Below are positions 43,077-53,008 of a DNA stretch of 64,000 nt, piece after piece; position 1 is the stretch's first letter; each line of letters starts with the position of its first letter. Location: assembly GCF_005048155.1 (NCBI RefSeq), contig NZ_SUMB01000006.1:62001-126000 (forward strand), read 5' to 3'. The position numbers and the translations under genes were made by a program. The notes beneath the pieces were generated by a model. The model was not told the origin of the DNA, ran no database searches, and saw only the letters and a list, made by a program, of their open reading frames with translations. Origin of the DNA: Streptomyces piniterrae (GTDB lineage Bacteria > Actinomycetota > Actinomycetes > Streptomycetales > Streptomycetaceae).

Positions 43077-44090
43077 GTGACCGTCGTCGGGCCCTTCGGG
43101 CTGAGCGTGCGGGACCAGGCTCTTGAGGCCCATGTCCAGGCCGGATTGGCGGCTGTCGAGGAGGGCCTGCTGGAGGCCACCAAGAGCGACGTGCCGTTCA
43201 TCACCGAAGCCGCGCAGCATCTCGTGCGCGCGGGAGGCAAGCGGTTCCGGCCGCTGCTGGTGATGCTGGCCGCGCAATTCGGTGACCCGCACAGCCCCGG
43301 CGTGGTGCCGTCGGCCGTCGTCGTCGAGCTGACGCACCTGGCCACGCTCTATCACGACGACGTGATGGACGAGGCCGATGTGCGCCGCGGCGTGCCCAGC
43401 GCCAACGCCCGCTGGGGCAACTCCGTCGCGGTCCTGACCGGCGACTTCCTCTTCGCCCGCGCCTCGCACATCCTCGCCGACCTCGGGCCCGAGGCGGTCC
43501 GGATCCAGGCCGAGGCGTTCGAGCGCCTGGTGACCGGCCAGATCCTGGAGACCGCGGGCCCGCGCGACGGGCACGACCCCATCGAGCACTATCTGGACGT
43601 CCTCGCCGGCAAGACCGGCTCGCTGGTCGCCGTTTCGGGCCGCCTCGGGGCGATGATGTCCGGTGCCGACGAGTCGGTCGTCAACATCCTCACCCAGTAC
43701 GGCGAGCGGCTGGGCACCGCGTTCCAGCTGGCGGACGACGTGCTGGACATCGCCAGCGACTCCCACGAGTCCGGCAAGACGCCCGGCACGGACCTGCGGG
43801 AGGGCATCCCGACGCTGCCGGTGCTGCATCTGCGCGCGCTGGCCGAGGGCGACTCCGGTACGGCCGAGGACCGCGCGCTGTGCGATCTGCTGGCCGGCGA
43901 TCTCACCGACGACGTCCGGCATGCCGAGGCGCTGGCCGGGCTGCGCGCCCACCCGGCGCTGGAGCAGGCCCGTCTGGACACCGTGCGCTACGCCGAGGAG
44001 GCCCGCGCGACGCTGGCGCCGCTGCCGTCCTGCATGGCCAAGACGGCACTTGAGGGGCTGTGCGACTCGGTGGTGCACCGCGCGGGATAG
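43077..44090 (+). CDS. Polyprenyl diphosphate synthase (menaquinone side chain)
   Basis: An all-trans long-chain prenyltransferase (337 residues) that extends farnesyl or geranylgeranyl diphosphate with isopentenyl diphosphate. Motifs: GGKRFRPLLVML, the first aspartate-rich motif HDDVMDEAD, GKTGSLVAVS, and the second, QLADDVLDI. Small Ala/Ser-type residues before the first motif fit a long-chain product such as the menaquinone tail. GTG 43077 has AGGAG 8 bases upstream; an ATG at 42897 would add 60 atypical residues. TACGCT at 43005-43010 may be its -10. The quinone genes and complex I of this window are its natural users. Confidence 0.9.
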   Translation: MTVVGPFGLSVRDQALEAHVQAGLAAVEEGLLEATKSDVPFITEAAQHLVRAGGKRFRPLLVMLAAQFGDPHSPGVVPSAVVVELTHLATLYHDDVMDEADVRRGVPSANARWGNSVAVLTGDFLFARASHILADLGPEAVRIQAEAFERLVTGQILETAGPRDGHDPIEHYLDVLAGKTGSLVAVSGRLGAMMSGADESVVNILTQYGERLGTAFQLADDVLDIASDSHESGKTPGTDLREGIPTLPVLHLRALAEGDSGTAEDRALCDLLAGDLTDDVRHAEALAGLRAHPALEQARLDTVRYAEEARATLAPLPSCMAKTALEGLCDSVVHRAG

Positions 44091-44184
44091 CTGCGCGGCG
44101 TGAGCGCGTGGCACCGCCGCCACAGCCCGCACCACCTGCCCGCCGCTCCCACTCCCGATATGACGCCCCGTCATGTCGCAGGTT

Positions 44185-44194
44185 CCCCTAGGGG
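44185..44194. promoter_or_regulatory. CCCCTAGGGG palindrome upstream of the LolA-like gene
   Basis: Third occurrence of the 10-bp palindrome, here in the 315-bp gap between the polyprenyl synthase and the LolA-like gene, about 210 bp before the latter. Otherwise the gap shows only a possible promoter. Confidence 0.4.
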
Positions 44195-44405
44195 CCCGGT
44201 CGGACTCAGGTTGTACGGTCCCCGCCGTCAGGTGATCTGGCGTCATACCTCAGCAGTACGACGAGTTGCTTCCGCGGGCTGACGCTTTTTGCCGGGCGGT
44301 TTGGTGGGATGGAAAGCACCACAGCACGGCGGACGGCTCACCATGAGCCCGGGGGTGGGCGAGTGCATCGCGCAGCGACCGCCGCATACGACGGAGGTAC
44401 GGCAC

Positions 44406-45692
44406 ATGCCACGGAACGAACCGACGGAGGGCACCGACGAATGGGGCGGGGAGCGTTCACCGAAGCGCCGTAAGGCGGTGCGGTACGGGGTGCCGGTCGC
44501 GGTGGTGGGGGTTACGGCGGCGACGATCGGGCTGGTCCCGGCGTTCGCCGGCGTCGGTTCGCCCGATCTGCCGAAGATCTCGGCGCAGGATCTGGTCGCC
44601 AAGATCGCCACTTCCGATGTCCAGCAGCTGTCCGGCACGGTCCGGATCAGTACGGACCTGGGCCTGCCCGGCCTGCCGGGCGGTGTCGGTGCCGGCGCGT
44701 TCGGCGGCGACGGCCCGAGCGGTGGCGCGCAGGGCGAGGACGGCGCGTCCGCGTCCCCGCAGAACAAACTGATGGAGCTGGCGTCCGGTGCGCACACGCT
44801 GCGCGTCGCCGCCGACGGCCCCGACAAGCAGCGGGTGTCGATCGTCGACAAGGCCGCCGAATACAGCTTCATCCACAACGGCGCCGAGGTCTGGGCGTAC
44901 GACAGTGGCAGCAACACCGCCGTACACAGCAAGGCGGCCGACGGCGCCAAGCGCGGCAGCCATCACGGGCCGCACCAGGGCCGGCCGGAGGGCCTCCCCA
45001 AGGACCTGAAGAACGCCACCCCGCAGGACCTCGCGAAGGAGGCCCTCAAGGCGGCGGGCGACACCACCTCGGTCACGGTCGACGGCACGGCCAGGGTCGC
45101 CGGGCGGGATGCCTACCAGCTCGTGATCAAGCCGAAGCAGTCCGGCTCGACCATCGGCGCGATCCGGATCTCGGTGGACGCCGAGAACGGCGTCCCGCTG
45201 AAGTTCACCCTCACTCCCAAGAGCGGTGGCGCGGCCGCGATCGACGCGGGCTTCACCAACGTCGACTTCGCCAAGCCCGATGCGGACACGTTCTCCTTCA
45301 CGCCTCCCAAGGGCGCCAAGGTCGTCGACGGCGACAAGGAGGGCGCGAAGGCGCAGAAGGACTTCGAGGCCGGCAAGGGCTTCAAGGGCCACAAGGGCAT
45401 GAAGGACTTCAAGCAGGGCCCGGACGGGTTCAACGTCATCGGCAAGGGCTGGACGTCCATCGCCACGATCAAGGGCTCCGGCCAGGGTCTGCCCTCCGGC
45501 AAGGAGCAGGACGCCGCCGGCGACGCTGGCAAGTTCCTCGACAGCGTCGGCGACAAGGTGACCGGCTCCTTCGGCTCCGGCCGGGTCTTCAGCACCCGCC
45601 TGGTCAACGCCCTGGTGACGGACGACGGCACCATCTACGCCGGCGCCGTCGACAAGCAGTCCCTGATAGCCGCGGCCAACGCCGCGAAGTAA
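44406..45692 (+). CDS. LolA-like exported protein (sigma-regulator/lipoprotein-carrier fold)
   Basis: A 428-residue protein with a cytoplasmic basic start, one membrane or signal helix (YGVPVAVVGVTAATIGLVPA, about residues 27-47), then a long extracytoplasmic part. The segments DLVAKIATSDVQQLSGTVRI and VDGTARVAGRDAYQLVIKPK, with FAKPDADTFSFTPP, match the LolA/DUF2092-like half-barrel that binds acyl chains in LolA and sigma-factor regulators. Gly/Lys-rich low-complexity tracts interrupt it. ATG 44406 has GGAGG 8 bases upstream. The ABC exporter genes follow after a terminator, and together they may handle envelope lipids or lipoproteins. The role is inferred. Confidence 0.75.
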   Translation: MPRNEPTEGTDEWGGERSPKRRKAVRYGVPVAVVGVTAATIGLVPAFAGVGSPDLPKISAQDLVAKIATSDVQQLSGTVRISTDLGLPGLPGGVGAGAFGGDGPSGGAQGEDGASASPQNKLMELASGAHTLRVAADGPDKQRVSIVDKAAEYSFIHNGAEVWAYDSGSNTAVHSKAADGAKRGSHHGPHQGRPEGLPKDLKNATPQDLAKEALKAAGDTTSVTVDGTARVAGRDAYQLVIKPKQSGSTIGAIRISVDAENGVPLKFTLTPKSGGAAAIDAGFTNVDFAKPDADTFSFTPPKGAKVVDGDKEGAKAQKDFEAGKGFKGHKGMKDFKQGPDGFNVIGKGWTSIATIKGSGQGLPSGKEQDAAGDAGKFLDSVGDKVTGSFGSGRVFSTRLVNALVTDDGTIYAGAVDKQSLIAAANAAK

Positions 45693-45740
45693 GGGGACGG
45701 TGGGAGACGGTCGTTACTGACGGCAGCGACTGAACCGACC

Positions 45741-45770
45741 GCCGCGCCACCCCGCCCGGGGTGGCGCGGC
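45741..45770 (+). terminator. Terminator after the LolA-like gene
   Basis: GCCGCGCCACCCC (45741-45753) pairs perfectly with GGGGTGGCGCGGC (45758-45770) around GCCC. Confidence 0.8.
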
Positions 45771-45813
45771 GCAGCCCGTACCGCACACACCATCCGCCAT
45801 ACGCCGCTTACAT

Positions 45814-45841
45814 CACCCGCCACCCGCCACCCGCCACCCGC
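45814..45841. repeat. Four tandem CACCCGC heptamers
   Basis: CACCCGC is repeated four times without a break, 41 bp upstream of the ABC ATPase start, followed by CACACGCCACACATCACG. The copy number could alter promoter spacing. Confidence 0.55.
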
Positions 45842-45881
45842 TACACGTCACACGCCACACATCACGACACCGGGGGAGCCG

Positions 45882-46961
45882 ATGCCGCAGCCAGCCGCCG
45901 CGGGGCCCGCACGCGAACACCGGCCCGCCGGGGACCGGGTGATCGAGACGCGCGGGCTGACCAAGGCGTACCGCGGCGGTCAGCTCGCCGTGGACGGCCT
46001 GGATCTGGCCGTACCGCGAGGCAGTGTCTTCGGCTTCCTCGGGCCCAACGGCTCCGGCAAGACCACCACCATCCGCATGCTGATGGGCCTGATCGAACCG
46101 ACCGCGGGCAGCGCGCGGGTGCTCGGGCAGCCGATGCCCGGCGCCGGCCGCCGGGTGCTCCCCAAGGTCGGTGCACTCATCGAGGGCCCGGCGCTCTACG
46201 GCTTCCTCAGCGGCCGCGACAATCTGTGGCGCTTCGACGCCGCGGATCCGACCGCCGATCCCCGCACCCGCGCCGAGCGGGTCGGCCGCGCGGTGGAGCG
46301 GGTGGGCCTGGCCGCCGCGGCCGGCAAGAAGGCGCGCGCCTACTCCCTCGGCATGAAGCAGCGCCTCGGGCTGGCCGCGGCCCTGCTCCAGCCCCGTGAG
46401 CTGCTGGTTCTCGACGAGCCGACCAATGGCCTCGACCCGCAGGGCATGCGGGAGATCCGAGCGCTGGTCCGTGAGCTGGCGGCGGACGGCACCACCGTCT
46501 TCCTCTCCTCACACCTGCTCGACGAGATCGAGCAGGTCTGCACCCATGCCGCGGTGATGGCCCGAGGCCGACTGATCACCCAGGGCACCGTCGCCGACCT
46601 CTCCGCCACCGTGCTCGGCTCGCGCGGCCTCGGGAGGCTGACGGTGACGACTCCCGACACGGCGGACGCGGTGCGCGTCCTGAAGGAGCAGGGCGTGACC
46701 GACCTCGAAGTCACCGAAGACCGGGTGACGGGCGAGCTCCCGTCCGAGCCGTCCCCTCAGGGCCATCAGAACCCCGCCACCTCCCCCGACTCCCCTCTCT
46801 CCTCCGACTCCCCTCTCTCCCCGGACTCCCTCGAACTCGCGGATCTGAACGCCGCGCTCGTCCACGCCGGTGTCCGCGTCCGCGCCTTCGGCACCGAGCG
46901 CGCCTCGCTGGAGGACGTCTTTGTGCATCTGACCGGGGAGGGCTTCGATGTCGCAGGCTGA
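45882..46961 (+). CDS. ABC exporter ATP-binding protein
   Basis: A 359-residue ATPase of the DrrA/CcmA type that powers the membrane protein encoded next. It has Walker A GPNGSGKTTT near residues 55-64, a Q-loop region, the signature segment YSLGMKQRLGLA (in place of LSGGQ, usual in this subfamily), Walker B LLVLDEPTNGLDPQG, and the switch histidine in SSHLLDEIEQ. The C-terminal domain has an inserted Ser/Pro/Asp repeat (SPDSPLSSDSPLSPDSLELA). ATG 45882 sits close behind GGGGGAG. The end overlaps the permease by 14 bp, so they are coupled. The substrate is unknown. Confidence 0.92.
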   Translation: MPQPAAAGPAREHRPAGDRVIETRGLTKAYRGGQLAVDGLDLAVPRGSVFGFLGPNGSGKTTTIRMLMGLIEPTAGSARVLGQPMPGAGRRVLPKVGALIEGPALYGFLSGRDNLWRFDAADPTADPRTRAERVGRAVERVGLAAAAGKKARAYSLGMKQRLGLAAALLQPRELLVLDEPTNGLDPQGMREIRALVRELAADGTTVFLSSHLLDEIEQVCTHAAVMARGRLITQGTVADLSATVLGSRGLGRLTVTTPDTADAVRVLKEQGVTDLEVTEDRVTGELPSEPSPQGHQNPATSPDSPLSSDSPLSPDSLELADLNAALVHAGVRVRAFGTERASLEDVFVHLTGEGFDVAG

Positions 46962-47820
46962 CGGGGTGCTGCGCCGCCGACCGCTGTGGTCGCTGGGCCT
47001 GCTGCGCAGCGAGATCGGTATGACGTTCCGGCGCTGGCGCACCCTCGCGTTGCTGGCGGTGCTCGCGGGCGTACCGGTCCTGGTCGGCATCGCCGTGAAG
47101 ATCGAGACCGGCGACGGCGGGTCGGCGGGCGGCGGCGGGGGTGAGGGCGGCCCGGCCTTCCTCTCGCAGATCACCAACAACGGGCTCTTCCTGGTCTTCA
47201 CCTCGCTCGCGATGACGCTGCCGTTCTTCCTCCCGATGTCCATCGGGGTGATCGCGGGCGACTCCATAGCCGGCGAGGCCACTGCCGGGACGCTGCGCTA
47301 TCTCCTCGTCGCCCCCGCGGGCCGCACCCGCCTGCTGCTGGTCAAGTACGCCACGACCATGACGTTCTGCCTGGTGGGCACCCTGGTTGTGGCGCTGTCA
47401 GCGCTGTTGACCGGCGCGGTGCTCTTCCCGCTGGGCGACGTCACCCTGCTCTCCGGCACCTCCGTGTCCTTCGGCGAAGGGCTGCTGCGCGCGCTGGCCA
47501 TCGCATGCGTCGTCGCGCTCTCCCTCATAGGCGTGGCCGCCGTCGGCCTGTTCATATCGACGCTCACGACCAGCGGTATCGCGGCGATGGCGACGACGGT
47601 CGGCCTGCTGATCACCGTGCAAATCCTGGACACCATCCCGCAGTTGGACGCCATCCAGCCGTATCTCTTCCCGCACTACTGGCTGTCCTTCGCCGACCTG
47701 CTCCGCGACCCCGTCTACTGGGACCAGCTGCAGAAAAACCTCGGCCTGCAGGCGCTCTATGCCGTCGTCTTCGGCTCGGCGGCCTGGGCGCGGTTCACCA
47801 CGCGGGACATCACGGCGTAG
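46948..47820 (+). CDS. ABC-2 type permease
   Basis: A 290-residue membrane partner of the preceding ATPase. It has about six helices, with a Gly-rich external loop (GDGGSAGGGGGEGGPAF) after the first and the ABC-2 signature region DSIAGEATAGTLRYLLVAPAGR. ATG 46948 is inside the end of the ATPase gene. Its last 11 bp overlap the last codons of the convergent rarD-like gene, an unusually tight arrangement. Likely exports a lipid, drug or peptide. Confidence 0.9.
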   Translation: MSQADGVLRRRPLWSLGLLRSEIGMTFRRWRTLALLAVLAGVPVLVGIAVKIETGDGGSAGGGGGEGGPAFLSQITNNGLFLVFTSLAMTLPFFLPMSIGVIAGDSIAGEATAGTLRYLLVAPAGRTRLLLVKYATTMTFCLVGTLVVALSALLTGAVLFPLGDVTLLSGTSVSFGEGLLRALAIACVVALSLIGVAAVGLFISTLTTSGIAAMATTVGLLITVQILDTIPQLDAIQPYLFPHYWLSFADLLRDPVYWDQLQKNLGLQALYAVVFGSAAWARFTTRDITA

Positions 47821-48943
47821 GACGGCCGGGGGGAGTGGTCGGGCCAGCGCGGCCCGGCCCCTCCAACGGGGCCGCGGCCCGCGCTCCCTGCGCCGCCTCG
47901 GCGACCGCTGCCTCTGCCACCACGGGCTCAACCGCCGCTGTCTCTGCCACCGCCGCCTCGCTCGCGCGAGCCCCAGCGTCGGCAAGTGCCGCCCGGCCTC
48001 GTCGGCCGGTCCGCAGCGCATCCCAGGTCAGCACCGCCAGCGCCAGCCACACCAGCGCGAACCCGGCCCAGCGCTCGGGCGGCATCTCCTCGTGGAAGAC
48101 CGTAAGTCCCAGTACGAACTGGAACGTTGGCGCCAGATACTGCATCATCCCGATCGTCGACAGCGGCAACCGCACCGCCGCCGCGCCGAAGCAGATCAGC
48201 GGCACCGCGGTCGCGATCCCGCATCCCGCGAGCAGCAGTGCCAGGCCCACCCCGCCGGTGGTGAAGCCGGAGTCACCGCGCATACCGAGGAAGACCAGAA
48301 AACCGAGCGCGGGCAGCGTCTGCATGGCCGTCTCGGCGCTGAAGCCCTCGATACCGTCGAGCTTGATGCCCTTCTTGACCAGCCCATATGTCGCGAACGT
48401 GAAGGCCAGCGCGAGCGCGATCCACGGCACCTTGCCGTAGGCGACGGTCATCACGACGACGGCGAGGGCGCCGACACCCACCGCCGTCCACTGCAGCGGC
48501 CGCAGCCGCTCCCGCAGCACCAGAACGCCGAAGGCGATGCTGACCAGCGGGTTGATGAAGTAGCCGAGCGAAGCCTCCAGCACATGCCCGGCGTTGACCG
48601 CCCAGATGTAGAGGAACCAGTTCACCGAGATGACGGTTGCGCAGACCAGGATCAGCCCGAGCCGCTTGGGCTGACGCAGCAGCGGGCGTATCCAGGCCCA
48701 TCGGCGCATCACGGCCAGGACGACGACCGCGACGGGCAGCGACCACACCATGCGGTGCGCCATGATCTCGGACGCCGAGGCGGCGCCCAGCAGATGCCAG
48801 TAGAGCGGCAGCAACCCCCACATTCCGTACGCGGCGAAGCCGAAGGCGAGTCCTGTGCGCTGTTCGCTTCCAGACTGCAACGGCCCTCCCGGTGGCTCTG
48901 CGTCGACCCTGTGAAAGGTAACCCCACACGCTTCCGGTGTCAT
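47810..48943 (-). CDS. rarD: EamA-family transporter RarD
   Basis: A ten-helix drug/metabolite-superfamily protein. The 377-residue product has the RarD family segments AAYGMWGLLPLYW, EIMAHRMVWSLPV, VNWFLYIWAVNAGHVLEASLGYFINPL and STIGMMQYLAPTFQF. E. coli RarD is about 300 residues; the extra length is a C-terminal Ala/Glu tail and about 25 N-terminal residues. ATG 48943 has a weak ribosome site, and a start further in is possible. Substrate not established. Repeat element copy 2 begins about 25 bp upstream. Confidence 0.88.
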   Translation of the reverse strand: MTPEACGVTFHRVDAEPPGGPLQSGSEQRTGLAFGFAAYGMWGLLPLYWHLLGAASASEIMAHRMVWSLPVAVVVLAVMRRWAWIRPLLRQPKRLGLILVCATVISVNWFLYIWAVNAGHVLEASLGYFINPLVSIAFGVLVLRERLRPLQWTAVGVGALAVVVMTVAYGKVPWIALALAFTFATYGLVKKGIKLDGIEGFSAETAMQTLPALGFLVFLGMRGDSGFTTGGVGLALLLAGCGIATAVPLICFGAAAVRLPLSTIGMMQYLAPTFQFVLGLTVFHEEMPPERWAGFALVWLALAVLTWDALRTGRRGRAALADAGARASEAAVAETAAVEPVVAEAAVAEAAQGARAAAPLEGPGRAGPTTPPGRPTP

Positions 48944-49156
48944 GCCCGTTTCGGAATACGGTGATTACGGGGCGCGGCGCTTGGGCTTAGCAGGCTTGGT
49001 TGCTCGCCGTTGTCGCCTGTCGCGGCGTGGGGGGTTGTCGCCGTTGCGGTCCGCTGCGCTTTGCCTGGGCCGCGTCTTTGGCTGTCCCGCTGTGGGGGTG
49101 TCGCGCCGTTGCGCCTGCGGCGGGCGGGGTCGCTGCGCGGGGCTGTCGGGTGCGGT

Positions 49157-49189
49157 GACGGGCCGCACGACTCCGTCCCGCGGCCCGTC
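49157..49189 (+). other. Head hairpin of the left arm, copy 2
   Basis: GACGGGCCGC (49157-49166) pairs perfectly with GCGGCCCGTC (49180-49189). The loop ACGACTCCGTCCC is identical to copy 1. Confidence 0.7.
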
Positions 49190-49290
49190 CCCTCCCGTTG
49201 GGGTGGGGACGGGGAGGTGGGTGGTGCGTGGGGGTGCGTTGCCGGGTGCGGGGCGTCGTGCGCGATTCCGTTGCCCCGGTCCCGCCCCTT

Positions 49291-49342
49291 CCCGAAACCG
49301 GGGCCAGGCCCCGGACCCCGAAACCGGGGCGAGGCCCCGGGC
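49291..49342. repeat. Two 26-bp units inside the centre of copy 2
   Basis: CCCGAAACCGGGGC begins units at 49291 and 49317. Each unit holds a CCGGGGC/GGCCCCGG palindrome, so two small hairpins lie in a row. Confidence 0.6.
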
Positions 49343-49464
49343 CCCCGAGGGGTCCGCTGAGGGACCACCGGCGGATCCCAGCACGGCACGGCTCCCGGAC
49401 CACAAGCCGCAGCCGACGGCGTACGGCAAGCCCCACCATCTCCCACCACCCACCCACGGGAGGG

Positions 49465-49497
49465 GCCGGAACTCATGACGGAGTCCTGAGTTCCGGC
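49465..49497 (-). other. Head hairpin of the right arm, copy 2
   Basis: GCCGGAACTCA (49465-49475) pairs perfectly with TGAGTTCCGGC (49487-49497). On the minus strand the loop reads GGACTCCGTCA. Compared with copy 1, both stem strands changed together (GGAACTC/GAGTTCC against GGATCTC/GAGATCC), so pairing was kept. Confidence 0.7.
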
Positions 49498-49674
49498 ACC
49501 GCAGCCGAAAAGCCCCGCGCAGCGGCAACAGCCCACACCAGCCACAACGGCGGGAAAGCCAGAGACGCGGCCCAGGCAAAGCGCAGCGAACCGGCCCCGC
49601 GCAGCGGCAACCGCCCACACCAACCACAACGGCGGGACAGCCGAAAACGGCCCAGGCAAAGCGCAGCGAACCCG

Positions 49675-50761
<1,087 letters not shown>

Positions 50762-50769
<8 letters not shown>

Positions 50770-52714
50770 TGATGGCCTCCTTAAAGACCTCCGCGAGCTG
50801 CTCGGCCTTGAACGGCATTCCGCTGACCTGGGTGTGCGAGCGCGCGTCCACCAGGTACTTGGCGCGCAGCAGAGTGGCGAGCTGTCCGAGGTTCATCTCC
50901 GGCACGATCACCTTGTCGTAACGCCTCAGGACGTCGCCGAGATTCCGCGGGAAGGGGTTGAGGTGGCGCAGATGGGCCTGCGCGATGCGCTCCCCTGCGC
51001 CCCGTACGCGCCGTACCGCCGCGGTGATCGGACCGTACGTCGACCCCCAGCCCAGGACGAGGGTGCCCGCGCCCTTGCCGTCCTCGCCGGCCGGATCGTC
51101 GACCTCGACGTCGGGGACGTCGATACCGTCGATCTTCGCCTGGCGGGTGCGCACCATGAAGTCGTGGTTGGCCGGGTCGTAGGAGATGTTGCCCGTGCCG
51201 TCCTGCTTCTCGATGCCGCCGATGCGGTGCTCCAGGCCCGGCGTGCCCGGCACCGCCCACGGGCGGGCCAGGGTCTGCTCGTCGCGCTTGTAGGGCCAGA
51301 ACACCTCGGTGCCGTCCGCCAGCTGGTGGTTGGTCCCGGAGGCGAACTGGACGCGCAGGTCGGGCAGTTCGTCGACGTCCGGGATCCGCCACGGCTCGGA
51401 GCCGTTGGCCAGATAGCCGTCGGACAGCAGGAAGACGGGGGTGCGGTAGGTGAGCGCGATACGGGCCGCGTCCAGCGCTGCGTCGAAGCAGTCGGCGGGG
51501 GTCTGCGGCGCCACGATCGGCACCGGCGCCTCGCCGTTGCGCCCGAACATCGCCTGGAGCAGGTCGGCCTGCTCCGTCTTGGTGGGCAGACCCGTGGAGG
51601 GGCCGCCGCGCTGGATGTCCACGATCAGCAGTGGCAGCTCAAGGCTGACCGCGAGCCCGATGGTCTCCGATTTCAGAGCCACACCGGGGCCCGAGGTGGT
51701 CGTGACCGCCAGCGCGCCGCCGAACGCCGCACCCAGGGCCGCGCCGATTCCGGCGATCTCGTCCTCCGCCTGGAACGTCCGTACACCGAAGTTCTTGTGC
51801 TTGGACAGCTCGTGCAGGATGTCGGAGGCCGGGGTGATCGGGTACGAGCCCAGGTAGAGCGGCAGGTCCGCCTGCTGCGAGGCGGCGACCAGTCCGTAGG
51901 ACAGCGCGAGATTCCCCGAGATGTTGCGGTAGGTGCCGGTCGGGAAGGCCTTTGTGGCCGGTGCGACCTCGTACGAGACCGCGAAGTCCTCGGTGGTCTC
52001 ACCGAAGTTCCAGCCGGCCCGGAACGCCGTGACATTCGCCTCGGCGATCTCCGGCTTCTTTGCGAACTTCGAGCGCAGGAACTTCTCGGTGCCCTCCGTC
52101 GGCCGGTGGTACATCCACGACAGCAGACCCAGCGCGAACATGTTCTTGCTGCGCTCGGCCTCCTTCCGGGACAGCCCGAATTCCTTGAGCGCCTCGATCG
52201 TCAGCGTGGTGAGCGGCACCGGATGGACGTTGTACGCCGACAGCGAGCCGTCCTCCAGCGGGCTGGTCGCATAGCCGACCTTGGCCATCGGGCGCTTGGT
52301 GAACTCGTCGGTGTTGACGATGATCTCCGCGCCGCGCGGCACATCCGCGAGGTTCGCCTTCAGCGCGGCCGGGTTCATCGCCACCAGCACGTTCGGCGCG
52401 TCGCCGGGCGTGAGGATGTCGTGGTCGGCGAAGTGCAGCTGGAAGCTGGAGACGCCCGGCAGGGTCCCGGCGGGGGCCCGGATCTCGGCGGGGAAGTTCG
52501 GCAGCGTCGACAGGTCGTTACCGAACGAAGCCGTCTCTGATGTGAACCGGTCACCCGTGAGCTGCATACCGTCACCGGAGTCGCCGGCGAACCGGATGAT
52601 CACCCGGTCCAGACGCCGGACTTCCTTGCCTCCGCCGCCGTCGCCGGATGCGCGCTGTTCCCCGACAAGCGCTCCGTCGGCCTGCTCGGCTGGGCTACTG
52701 ACCTGGCTCGTCAC
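50762..52714 (-). CDS. korA: 2-oxoacid:ferredoxin oxidoreductase subunit alpha (gamma-alpha fusion)
   Basis: A 650-residue subunit in which the gamma domain (residues about 30-210, IIRFAGDSGDGMQLTGDRFT) is fused ahead of the alpha domain (LYLGSYPITPASDILHELSK, FQAEDEIAGIGAALGAAFGG). This is the usual actinobacterial form. With KorB it can supply low-potential ferredoxin and bypass 2-oxoglutarate dehydrogenase in the citric acid cycle. GTG 52714 follows GGAGG at 9 bases and overlaps the stop of a possible 57-codon ORF (GTGA). Substrate choice cannot be read from the sequence. Confidence 0.93.
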
Positions 52715-52884
52715 TGCTTCGGACCTCCCTCGAGGGGTGCGGCGTCCCCGCCTGAGGCAGGGCTCGGGACGTGTCGTACCGACTGGTTGTCCCATATCCA
52801 TCGTACGTGGGTAAGGGTGACCTTCCCTGGGTCGATCACATGCTGGACGTCCAGCTGAGACGCTGTCCTGGCGCGTTTTGTCAT
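52711..52884 (-). CDS. Possible small coupled ORF upstream of korA
   Basis: ATG 52884 opens a 57-codon frame (MTKRARTASQLDVQHVIDPG, later LTHVRWIWDNQSVRHVP) whose TGA overlaps the korA GTG as GTGA. That is the arrangement of translationally coupled genes. No family recognised and the ribosome site is modest, so it may be a leader peptide or chance. The only other content of the korA-response regulator gap is two inverted repeats, at 52933-52952 and 52990-53004. Confidence 0.3.
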   Translation of the reverse strand: MTKRARTASQLDVQHVIDPGKVTLTHVRWIWDNQSVRHVPSPASGGDAAPLEGGPKQ

Positions 52885-52932
52885 GAAATCACCGCCCCCG
52901 TTACCTCTTCTGTATGACGCTCCGGACTCGTC

Positions 52933-53004
52933 CTTTGGTTCTACGACCAAAGCCCTGGTCCGCGGTCTGCGTCGCCCCGGCCTGCATAACTGACAGGGTG
53001 TCAG
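52933..53004. promoter_or_regulatory. Two inverted repeats upstream of korAB
   Basis: CTTTGGT-N6-ACCAAAG (52933-52952) and CTGACA-ggg-TGTCAG (52990-53004) are perfect. The second lies 5 bp past the response regulator stop and could be a short terminator; the first looks more like an operator for korAB. Confidence 0.4.
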
Positions 53005-53008
53005 ATGG

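Larger units (their letters stand above)
48968..49674. repeat. Convergent-arm repeat element, copy 2
   Basis: The 731-bp gap between the rarD start and the korB stop is almost wholly this element. Left arm: 48975-49200. Nearly 100 bp of it (49104-49200) is the same as 19390-19486 of copy 1 with very few differences. Right arm: 49455-49674, with two tandem units of 82 bp (CCCCGCGCAGCGGCAAC at 49513 and 49595), inverted relative to the left arm. The head hairpins are at 49157-49189 and 49465-49497. The centre (49201-49454) differs from copy 1 and holds its own 26-bp tandem repeat. The right end touches the korB stop codon. Confidence 0.75.
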
